Part shown: in pieces, positions 55,496 to 64,000 of the stretch
Layout: the number at the start of each line of letters is the position of its first letter
Position numbering within the stretch: the stretch's first letter is position 1
Source of the DNA: Metallyticus violacea
Taxonomy: Eukaryota; Arthropoda; Insecta; Mantodea; Metallyticidae
Assembly (NCBI GenBank): GCA_030762175.1
Contig: CM060833.1
Location: forward strand, 9,498,501-9,562,500
Length of the DNA stretch: 64,000 nucleotides
Direction of reading: 5' to 3'
Notes under the pieces: generated by a model
The model's database searches: none
What the model saw: the letters and a program-made list of their open reading frames with translations, nothing else
What the model was told of the DNA's origin: nothing
Made by a program: the position numbers and the translations under genes

Positions 55496-56546
55496 TCGTG
55501 CACATTTTAGTTGGTGGGGCACAAAAAAATAACATTGCATATAATCCAAGAGCATGAATTTATCACATTGATTTGCAGAAATATATTACCAGTATAAAAA
55601 AATGTTTCTCGTAAATATAATCGAAAGTAATTTTATGTACCCGTATTCAATTTTTATTTGACGCAAAATATTTACTATGCGTTTACTAAAATAAATAATT
55701 CATCTTCACTTAAGTTTCACACCTTTGTTAATAGTTTCGCTTTGAAATAATTAATGTCAGCAATAAATATAAATACATAGGATGAAGCAGTGTATTTAAA
55801 TAACTGTCCGCGATGTCACTTGTTTATTTGTTTTTTTTTTCGTTCCCCCCCCCCTTTTGATAGTGTATTAAGATGTTCAACAAATCGGCTAGAGGCAGAT
55901 GTGCCAAAACAGTCAAATTAATCTCATGACTATACGCCTCCATTCACTAATCATTCAAGTTTACTCTTATTTATGATAATGCCGGTTATTTTTAAAACGT
56001 AATGTTATTTGAGGTGTATTTATAGTGGAAGAGTTTCTTGCAGTTTAGATGCCTCATAAGCGAAAGAGCAAACAGCTGATGGGAAGTAACAACGTTAACC
56101 TCATGACAAATCGCTTAAGGAAGCTCCTCTTGCTGGTGCTACGATACGGGCCCAGTGCGCGTGAGCGTGGAAAGTCCACAGATTATGTGTGCCCTTCGTG
56201 AAGCTTCACTATTGCACCCCCTCTCATGCCCACCAGTTCCATAACAACTTTTTCTAAACCAAAGCTTTCTGTCCTGCTAAGCCTGGACACAAAGAGAATG
56301 TGCCTTAGCCCGTTCTCTTCACACATACACATACCAAGCTATCTTCATCCGCACAGGGCGTTTAGGCCGCGCGCCTCTCTTGTATACTTCAGTGCAGTTG
56401 CTGAAACATTCAGGGCGTGCGTCTATGGAATTCTATAATCTTTTTGAAGTTAACAATATATTTAGAAATTATTTGAAGATATTTATGGTTTAAATTTAAA
56501 GGAAGGGGCACGTGTCCTTGTGCCCTTTTAGCGCGAGCTGCCATTC
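55496..56546. mobile_element. Non-autonomous hAT element
   Basis: The left end cagtgtcggctcgtgcac and the right end (complement gaatggcagctcgcgc) have hAT-type termini of the cagtggcggctcg kind, followed on both sides by a ggggcac-like subterminal word. The 8-bp flanks cttaaagt (55488-55495) and cttttagt (56547-56554) agree at six of eight bases, the size of a hAT target duplication. The 1051-bp interior has no recognisable transposase. ORF 56226-56438 is not assignable. Confidence 0.65.
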
Positions 56547-56844
56547 CTTTTAGTATTTAAGAGCTTATCTATTATCACGTCTGTTTTATTAAGAATGTTT
56601 AACTAATTGTTGCATTTTGATGATACAGCAGCGTAACAATGGTTATTATCAGTGAATAGAAGTCAAATTGTTGAAGTGCGCGCAAACTTGCAAATGAATT
56701 ATAATTAAGCAGCGAAGTGCATGGAGGTGTCGCTTATAATTTCAGTCTCGAAAAGGGAGTCGTGCATGTAGGAAATTTAGGAATAGCTCATAGAGCACAC
56801 AAGCTCTTTTAATCATATTCAAGGTGCTCATGTTCGACCGCTGT

Positions 56845-57006
56845 CAAATGCCGGGGAAGTACCCAAAAATTTAGGCCTGTAACGCTTCCTTCCTTTAAAA
56901 TTAAAAAAAAAAATCCTTTCTAAGTTTATCATTTCATCCCTTATATCTTCAGTTTCCACCGCCTGTGAAGCCTCAGTAGTAAAAACGGGCATTAAAGACT
57001 ATTCAA
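56845..57006 (+). repeat. SINE-A 3' half
   Basis: Begins at caaatgccgggg and runs through the A-rich middle to aaaaacgggcattaaagactattc. The 5' half is missing. Moderately diverged. Confidence 0.88.
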
Positions 57007-57735
57007 AAAGCCGCTCTTCCGTGAATACAGGCTATGGGCTGGTCATCATAAGCTAATAGTGAATGTCAATAAAACATGTGGCGAAAATGATTTGGTTAGA
57101 TCTCAAATTAGTTCGCGAAGTATTACTGCTTATTAAATAAATAAAATAAGTTATTTGAACGCCTTTCTATTTCTATTTGTTACTCATAGCATGCAGGAAT
57201 AAGTTTATTATATATCAGATATTTTGGTTTGCATTTCGGTCAAGAACTAACGTTTTTATGAAAGAATACGAACACAAGAGACGATGAAATCGTAAAAATA
57301 ACGGCTGAGTTTACCGGTGTTTCAGTGTGGCGGTAAATTCTAGAGCCAATAGCAATAAAGCGGGACACGCGGAGTAATATTTTACTATAAAGTTACGATG
57401 AACAGATTATAACACTAGGAAAAAATTGAGCCTACCAGCTTTACAGTCAGTGTTGTAAACTATTCTTTGCCTAATTCCCCTACCGGGGCATTACAAAACA
57501 GCTAAATGTAGCCAAAAAAAAAAACTGTGCCTAAACCTAACATTTTGTTAATATCTAACCGTGTTTTTATAGCAGTCTTAAGAACATCAACAATTGATTG
57601 AACATTAGGTGCAGGCAACGCAAAGTATTCCTAAGTATGTTGAAATCATTCTGCACTTATTGTTTGAAAAATAGACACTACATTTTCCTGTTTTGTTATT
57701 TTTATATCAGTAGATTGGTCTGTTCGTTTATTTGT
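57007..57735. other. Unassigned sequence
   Basis: No recognised gene or repeat in about 730 bp. Confidence 0.3.
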
Positions 57736-57988
57736 ATATATTTGATTTATTTACGGACCGCTCTTTAACATCTCAGGTTATCAGCATATCATTCATTTCA
57801 GGGCGTGAAACGACCGATAAATTTGGCTGTTTCCTCTTTTTTTAGTTTTGAGGTTGCAGTAAATCTATGACACGGGACTCACGGCCTTATTTTCCTTCCG
57901 AAGGAAGCCACCATTGTATTTTTACGCTCGAAAAATGAATGGATCCTTGCCGGGTTTGAACCCGCGTTCTTTGGTTTACGAGATTCGT
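57736..57988 (-). repeat. SINE-B copy, truncated head
   Basis: Minus-strand SINE-B from the tail complement (gatttatttacggaccgctc) to ggtttgaacccgcgttctttgg. It lacks the outer ~45 bp of the head. About 15 percent diverged. Confidence 0.9.
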
Positions 57989-58019
57989 CTATTAAGTGAC
58001 TATATTTGTCACTTTTAAG

Positions 58020-58440
58020 TACATTTTGAAAATAAGAAACCAACACATTTTTTTAATCACCCTACTTTATTATGTACGATGAAGTTTTCTTTCATTTCCT
58101 TGAAGTATTTATAGAACAGACTTGCAAGATGGTAAACATTATGACGTGCTGTAAATAAGGTCAGTACACCTTTACTTGCAACATTATTCACATTAACTTT
58201 ATCGACGAGAGAATTTTTCAGTTATGACGAGATGAAACGGGTGCCATTTTATGTTTATTTATCTTTGAATGATCAATTAAAGCATTAAATTTCGCCTTTA
58301 TGGCAAGGAACAAAATTGACATCCTATTACATTAAGAATCCTCAGCAGCTTCTAAAAAGCCAGTGTTTTAAATTTGTGTTTTCCAGCCATTCTTTCCTAA
58401 GTTTCTGAATCACGGGGACTTTGTTTTCCCATTTCTAAAC
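58020..58440 (-). pseudogene. hAT-like N-terminal zinc-finger fragment
   Basis: Read with frame changes, the minus strand gives QKLRKEWLENTNLKHWL (about 58370-58425), then a C-x2-C...H-x4-H finger (RCQFCSLP, KFNALIDHSKINKHK; about 58260-58330), then VASKGVLTLFTARHN and SLFYKYFKEMKENF. The order (charged leader, zinc finger ending in DHSKxxKH, then a helical segment) matches the BED-like N-terminus of hAT-derived proteins. Two or more frameshifts are needed, so this is decayed. Whether it once joined a full element is unclear. Confidence 0.5.
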
Positions 58441-59610
58441 ATCAATTACTGTAATCCTTATCACCAGTCAAAACTACTGACATTGTTAATACAGAAGTGC
58501 AAGTATTGTCAGCAATTGTCGAGTTTTTAGTTCAGCGCTACAATCAGAGAGACAAAAATAAAAAGCAACCTCTGTATTGCCTCTGAAAATATCTCTGACC
58601 ACCCATCGAAATGTTTTTTTGCTCCGAAGGACCAGATTCAGAGGGAAACCGCCGATGGTGGCAACACTGTTTACAGTCTAACTCTCCGCAACAATTCGTT
58701 TCCGCTTTCCCTTTCATTTGTTGCGCAGTTAATTGTTGACAGGGTTTAAAGTCCAGCTTTGCTAAGAAACCAATAAAATATTTTTGTGGACTGTATTAAA
58801 GTTATCAGTTTTGACTTAAAGTTTATAATTATTAATACACATATTAAACTGCACATTTTCCTAATACTCTCATTAAAACACCAGAAATTAACTGTTGTGG
58901 AAGGTTCTGCTTTTCAATAGTGCAGCAAAGAGGATCACAGATCACAGATTCTCTAACGTAAAATTTCCCACATCTACAAAGAAATTTCAAAACATGAAAA
59001 CACTCCCCTCCATGCCAACTTAGGCACTTAAAAATCCTGTAACGGAAAATGCTCTTCGAAAACGCTCGTTCACTTAACAGAATCTATTGTTCTTTTCCAG
59101 CACTTTTTTCCGCTTTTCTCCTTTATGACACATTAAGTAGTACTTATTTTTTGTGTAGAAGATAAAATTTTGAAATAAATTAGGAGCATGAAATTATCAA
59201 AGGCAAACACATGTTTGTACTTTTCACCATTTTGAATTATAACTTATTGTTAATTACGGCTGTTTTGATTTACGCAAGGTTTTCGCGCACTGTAATATGA
59301 AATTGCTTTATATTGTTGTCTCTATATAGTTGAGATTTGAGTTTTGATGCTATTTAAACATTAAATACATTTCATCTTACTTATTTAGACCTGTCAGTAA
59401 TGCATTTAGATTATGGCCTTATTAAGAATTAAGAGTCCATATTGCAAATTTTCCTTTCTTTCTGTCATTTATTTTATCATTTTTTCCATCATCAGTAATT
59501 ATAGAACCTAAAAGTTATATTTATATTTGTCATTATATTTAGTTACTCCTTTATTTTCAGGATTTATATTTTGTTTTGTTTTTCCCCTATTACCATATTC
59601 TTACATTTTC
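58441..59610. other. Unassigned sequence
   Basis: No recognised gene in 1.2 kb. AT-rich, with a GC-richer patch at 58610-58740. Confidence 0.3.
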
Positions 59611-59619
59611 CAGAATTAA

Positions 59620-60000
59620 ACTTTAGGCTCGCCTTTTCTATTCTTCAATGAGCTTTCTACTCATGTATTCTAAATCATCGTATTCTTCAGTCAATATTAT
59701 TTAATCATCTGCAAAGTGTGAATACTCCTGTCATCAACCTGGACTCCCATACTCCCACATTTCTTTTTCCAGACATTTAAAGCCTCTTCAAGATATATTT
59801 TGAACAACGTTAGAGATAAACAACATCCCTGACGCAAGTCTTTGGTAACATGGAATTCTGGTGACAATGTATTTTGTATTTTAATCTTTGCCATAGACTT
59901 TTCACATAAATTTTGTATAGCTTTGGTTAAATATTTTAAAATGCCGAAGTTTTGTAAATGTTCTCCAAATCATAGCTCGCGGAACTATATCTTAAGTTTT
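59620..60000 (-). pseudogene. Non-LTR retrotransposon reverse-transcriptase fragment
   Basis: Minus-strand RT fragment. A 65-codon frame holds VTKDLRQGCCLSLTLFKIYL, the RT segment that normally reads TKGLRQGCxLSPxLFNIY, then EEALNVWKKKCGSMGVQVDD. In a shifted frame, H-F-A-D-D (59706-59720 complement) is the FADD version of the YADD active-site box, followed by the LEYMSRKLIEE-like segment near 59660. Upstream, the sequence near 59900-60000 matches the helices before this motif. It is the only LINE remnant I can see. A clade call is not possible. Confidence 0.75.
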
Positions 60001-60038
60001 TTTTTTTTTTTCCTTCCTAAATCAATAATATATACATA

Positions 60039-61606
60039 CGCGGGTAGGTCTGGAAGTTTCCGGCCTAACAATTTCTAGGTATGATAAAGACAAAAACTAT
60101 ATTTCACTTTTCAATATAACTATCCTTTATTGCAATACACTTCTCACATCTTTGAATTGACATTTCAATCCCCTCTCCCCGAAAATAGTCAGAAATCTTG
60201 TCTGCAAAATGGACATAAACAGCATCCACAATTTTTCTTCACAATTAAATTTCCCGTTTCGAAGGTCCTTCTTGAGTTTTGAGAAGAGGAAATAGTCACT
60301 GGGAGCTAGATCTGGGCTGTAGGGTGGATAGTCAATCTCCTGGAAGTCACATTTCTTCACAACTTCCTTTGCAACAAGAGCTGTGTGCACAGCTCCGTTG
60401 TCGTGAAGAAGGCGCACACCACCACCAGTTTTCCTTGCCTTTCTCTTTGATGGGAGCACACAGTCTGTACAGTAGACCAGCACAGTACTCTCCATTTACT
60501 GTGGTGTTCCTCTCCTTGAAGTCAATGAAGAGTATTCCTTCACAGTCCCAAAACATTGTGGCCATGATCTTCTTGGTTATCTGAGTTTCCTTGGCCTTTA
60601 GAGGCGGTGCTTCGCCAGGTTTATGCCTGTCACTCTATTGATTCTCTTATGGACAAGGGATCATAGTATTTTTTTTTTGATTCGTTTTATTTATGGACGC
60701 TCTTTAACATCTGAGGTCATCAGCGTCCGATTCAATTCCGGGTGTGAAACGGCCGACAAATGTTGCTCATAGACCTCTTCTTTCAGGCCTAAGGTTCTTT
60801 TTCGTGCCGTAAATGTATGACACGGGACCCACGGCTTTACTTCCCTTCCGAAGGAAGCCATACTTAGAATTTTTACGCCCGAAAAAAAAATCCATCGATC
60901 CTGACCGAGTTAGAACCCGCGACCTTGGGTTTAGGAGGCAAGTATGGTTACCACTACATCATCAGGACCGACGGATCATAGTGGTAATGGCTTGCAGAAC
61001 TTCTCTCTCTCTCGTTGCCACGGCAGAGTTCCAAAAATGCCTGACAACAGATGACTCGCTGTTGCTTTTGGACTGAGGAAATAAGTCTAGGCACTAACCT
61101 TATTCATGTTTAAATATTGATGAATAATTTGAAGGACTGTTGTTTTAGAAAGGCCCAACCTTGCTGCTATTTCAATAAATTTGAGCCGCCGGTCGGTCTT
61201 GCATAATTTCTCCTTCCACAAGAGCGATGTTTTCAGGAGTGAGCACCTCCAAGGGCCGATCTGCACGCTCTTTGTCCTCAATGCTTTCTCGACTCATTCA
61301 GAAAAGTTTGGCTCATTCTTTATGAGGGGGATGCTTCCCCATATACACCGTCCAATCGCTGTTTAATTTAATTTCAATTTCTTCTTTTGTGAAGAACTTA
61401 ATAACAGCTCGAAACTCCATTTTGAACATGTCACAATCTTCTACACATAGCCTTCTTTATGCAACTATTCTGAACAACTGAACAGAACAGAGCGGAAGTT
61501 ACAGCTGCAATTATTTGCTTAACAGATAAGGTATGACATCAGATAAGAGTTTTATGAAGGCGATAATCCTTATCTGCAAGGCCAGAAATTTATGGACCTA
61601 CCCTCG
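60039..61606 (-). mobile_element. Mariner (DD34D), full length, interrupted by a SINE-B
   Basis: Minus-strand mariner flanked by TA (60037-60038 and 61607-61608). Ends: left cgcgggtaggtctggaagtt, right the complement of cgagggtaggtccataaatt. Without the SINE-B and its duplication it is about 1.25 kb, the normal mariner size. N-terminal parts near 61087-61400 (RRLKFIEIAARLGLSKTTVL) include the second HTH. After the SINE, FIDFKERNTTVNGEYCAG leads to the second acid in VRLLHDNGAVHTALVA, with 34 residues to the third acid in YPPYSPDLAPSDYFLF (DD34D), and on to the tail SVLQ. Stops and frameshifts make it inactive. It is the longer sibling of 25297-26181. Confidence 0.92.
60668..60972 (-). repeat. 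SINE-B copy inside a mariner, with target duplication
   Basis: Full-length minus-strand SINE-B. An exact 10-bp direct repeat, ggatcatagt, lies at 60658-60667 and 60973-60982, so the SINE inserted into the mariner. The box B complement (gttagaacccgc) is slightly altered; the head retains accactacatcatcaggacc. Confidence 0.97.
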
Positions 61607-61608
61607 TA

Positions 61609-61800
61609 CTTCCTGAATATAAAGTACAGCTTTTTCAATGATCTGATTTAAAGAAAGTAGTTGATATCCCTGCTTTAAACCCTCCTCATCTAATAATTAT
61701 TTTAATATTCGGCCTTATATACGGCTATTAGTATAGATTAGTACTTGTAACAGTCAATCCTTCATAGCATTCCTTTTTATTTTATCATTTTATATACTCT

Positions 61801-61839
<39 letters not shown>

Positions 61840-62799
61840 ATTTTCCATTGTATATGTTTATCATCTTTCAATTACTTCTCTTAACTTTTTCCTGCAGAAA
61901 TTCCTCCAGTTCCACTGACTTTCCTGCTTTTAAGATGTCTTACTGCTTATTTCACCATTTCTATAACTATATGTGTATAATATGTGCATAATATATCTAC
62001 TTGAATGTCATTGCTTATATGAGCTTCATATTCTGGTCGAATGTCCGTTCATTTGAATTCATTTCATTTTAGTTTCATAATTTTCTCGTTATTTTGTAGG
62101 AGTGAACCTACAACTCTATTCCCAGATTTTGAGCCCACGGGTTGAGATTTGAATCACGGATCGCAGGCCCCAAGGTCCTAACAATGAAATTTGGGAAAGG
62201 CGTAACGTGCACGGCTAACCTCAGCAGGGGATATATCGAACTGCACGGCGTGGTGGGGGGCGGCTCAGCTGGTGACAACCTGCGGCTCGAGCAAAAAAGA
62301 TTAATGGAAGGTATTAGAAGTGAAATATAATAATAAGAAGATCCCAACCGGCCCGCTAAGAACAAAACTCAACTTCAGGCTTGCCTCTAAGACGGGACTT
62401 GCCTCTCTTTAGGTCAGCAAGGGTCTAAGTTACCTAGCAAAGCTCTGGAGAAAACGCTTTCTCCTTCGTTTGATTCAATAAATGCAAGTTCCCATGTCGT
62501 AGTACAGAGTGGACATCTTCTTCATAAATTATGGTTTCCCGTAAATGACATTTACCGAGCAGGACGGCTCATGCAATAATACATGTACAGTAGTGGCATT
62601 TCTTCTGGCCATTTTAGAGAATTTAGTTAAATATTAGATTAAAGTTTTGATTTTAATTGAAATTCGTACTTTTTTTATGTGAAATTTTCAGGAAAACAGG
62701 ATGAACATGTTTTAATGTTTCAAAAATGAGTAATGCTAATTACAATTACCGTAAATGGTACATTTTGGACACATTCATATGGATTGTTGCAACTACTTG
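61609..62799. other. Unassigned; (TA)n and a small GC-richer segment
   Basis: A (TA)n run at 61801-61836. The segment 62130-62430 is GC-richer and carries overlapping short ORFs on both strands (62142-62330 plus, 62108-62365 minus) with no family resemblance. Confidence 0.3.
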
Positions 62800-63490
62800 T
62801 GTTAATCTTCTGTTGGATATCCTTTTTGATTTGATTACTGCTCAATTCTTCATGGCGCTGAGTCCACCAAACATTGGAGATCTTCTGGTGTTATCACTCT
62901 AAAACATGATTGGATGATGACCTCTAGCAGTTCTCTCTCTTGTTACTGGGATTCCGATGTGACACCAAAACGTTCACCCTTGACCGCAATTTTTTAATAG
63001 AGTTGAGGTCAGATCTGTTCCCTTACCTAGGAGGACAGTAACATGGTGGCTCTTGAACCATTTCTGATTGATTCGAGCTGTATGTCACTTTGCGCCAGTC
63101 TGCTGGAAGATGCATCGCTGACTGTCATCCCCAAACAAATCACGAATACTTAGCAGTTTTAAGTCCAAGACCGCTTCTTGGTATTTTCACATTAATGTTG
63201 TCCTCTAACACTTCTAAGTCACGACACCATGCCTTGCCTGCTTCCCCATACCATGACGCTGACATGATTCTTCAGACGGTGTGTACTCATGTAACATGTT
63301 CTCACCTGTTTGGCGACGCACAAACATTCCAAAGAAGTTGATCTTTGTTTCATCGGTCGAAATAACTTTACCTCAGTTTTCTTGCGTCCAATCCCTGTAT
63401 GCTAAAGCCCATTCCACACGCTTTTACCTCTGTTTTTGGTTGAGATAAGGGTTCTTCCTGCAAGTCCTCGTTAAATTTTGTTCTAGTTCT
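62800..63490 (-). pseudogene. Tc1 transposase, sibling of 32600-33570
   Basis: Minus-strand, about 75-80 percent identical to the other Tc1 over the catalytic and C-terminal parts (shared words ccaaacattggagatct, gtgttatcactctaaa, accatgccttgcc). The first acid is broken (a YFDR region near 63355). The last-acid motif reads SDLNSIKKLRS, where the other copy has SPDLNTMENLW, so Glu is lost. A ttggatatcctttttgatt word near 62812 is also shared with the other copy at 32610, so the copies share their 3' flank inside the element. The N-terminal HTH region is absent. Confidence 0.82.
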
Positions 63491-63569
63491 CTGCTATGGA
63501 TTCACCTTACATTTCATCAATTACGATGTGAGTAAAAAATTATCTATACTTTTCGTTTAGTAGAGAAGG

Positions 63570-63710
63570 TTTTTTTTTTTTTTTTTTTTTTTTTTAAAGG
63601 AATGTAACGTTGTGGCGGGAATCGAACTCAAGACCTCTCGCTCACGAGTTTGCGTCTTAAAGGCCTCAGCCTCCCATGGCAGTAAAGATAGCGGGAGGTC
63701 TTGAGTTCTA
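63570..63710 (-). repeat. SINE-A head fragment with an inverted partial copy
   Basis: A T run of about 25 precedes a minus-strand SINE-A head (complement of ctgccatgggaggctgaggc ... gagttcgattcccgcc) to about 63685. Directly after it, 63690-63708 (agcgggaggtcttgagttc) repeats part of the same head in the opposite orientation and pairs with 63624-63642 at 18 of 19 bases. Both pieces share the rare variant cttgagttc. Confidence 0.75.
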
Positions 63711-63739
63711 CATTTTATTTAGCAAATGTAGGGGTTGAA

Positions 63740-64000
63740 TATGTACATCATTTTATATTCTTCTCCCTCCAACGGTCTACAAACTTGCGTATTCCTTTCT
63801 AGAAGAAGGTTGTCGGATGGTCGGGAAGCCACTTTTGCACCTCTTCTTGCACGGCTAAGTTTGTGGTAAAACGACAGTCGCGCAAAGTATCCTTGTGCGT
63901 TCTAAACAGGAGAAAGTCGGAGGGAGCGAGATATGGGCTATACAGAGGGTGTTCCAGTACCTCAAAACCCCAACTTGTCGGTGTGGTGAGCCGTGTGCGA
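63740..64000 (-). pseudogene. Mariner transposase C-terminus, cut by the window end
   Basis: The minus strand, read in shifted frames, gives HTAHHTDKLGFEVLEHPLYS, then PYLAPSDFLLFRTHKDTLR (the third-acid motif), CRFTTNLAVQEEVQKWLPD, and IRKFVDRWREKN. This is the C-terminal third of a mariner. The N-terminal part lies beyond 64000. Confidence 0.78.

Noticed and set aside
51281..56854. One SINE-A split by a 5.5 kb insertion with caaatgccgg at both borders
   Set aside because: The 5' half (51153-51290) and 3' half (56845-57006) break at the same word and have the same orientation. Their outer flanks do not share a target duplication and their divergence differs, so two independently truncated copies are more likely.
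1..64000. CRISPR arrays, bacterial operons, phage or virus-like genes
   Set aside because: No direct-repeat/spacer arrays, no operon layout, and no capsid, polymerase or envelope-like sequence were seen. The only polymerase remnant is a LINE RT.

Overview
This window looks like a stretch of arthropod nuclear genome, probably insect, that is almost entirely decayed transposable elements. It is AT-rich and shows no bacterial gene layout: long ORFs are absent and nearly every recognisable protein is a broken transposase. Three things point to an arthropod. Transposases with the DUF4817-type helix-turn-helix (HTH) domain recur at about eight loci. There are many SETMAR/irritans-like mariners and Tc1, pogo and hAT relics. 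A small nuclear copy of mitochondrial ND6 reads like an insect ND6 C-terminus when the invertebrate mitochondrial code is used. The species cannot be named from sequence alone.

Layout. 1-6.6 kb: an old SINE, a 0.39 kb imperfect palindrome, a Tc1 relic, a hybrid SINE, a SINE-B and one possible host exon. 6.6-17.99 kb: seven Tc1/mariner copies, including a DUF4817 element with both ends (7859-9125) and a small deletion derivative (12781-13508) that still has an open 136-codon frame, plus two possible host exons near 11.2-12.1 kb. 19.3-20.9 kb: an internally deleted hAT element. 24-31 kb: mariner copies, a D37E-like relic, a DUF4371 fragment, a pogo fragment and paired SINEs. 32.5-33.6 kb: a Tc1 with a perfect inverted duplication of its end. 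35.7-37.4 kb: two SINE-A copies, one split by the ND6 fragment, then an AT-rich ~105-110 bp satellite that contains a SINE-B. 38-49.8 kb: chimeric and head-to-head DUF4817 elements and mariners with SINEs nested inside them. 51-64 kb: a third SINE family, two mariners, a non-autonomous hAT, a LINE reverse-transcriptase (RT) remnant, a 1.57 kb mariner interrupted by a SINE-B, a second Tc1, and a mariner that runs off the window end.

Two tRNA-derived SINE families account for most of the repeats. SINE-A (about 280 bp, tRNA-Ser-like head, tail ending ...gggcgttaaacactatt) and SINE-B (about 290 bp, Arg-like tRNA head, tail ...gagcgtccataaataaa) occur about 16 and 9 times. Five copies have clear 10-13 bp target-site duplications, and a sixth has a near-perfect one. 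Several sit inside transposons, so SINE activity continued after those transposons had landed. I found no complete host gene with confidence. The window is best read as intergenic or intronic repeat-rich DNA. The most unusual items are the ND6 NUMT inside a SINE, the HTH-retaining 136-aa deletion derivative, the AT-rich satellite, and the fold-back structures.
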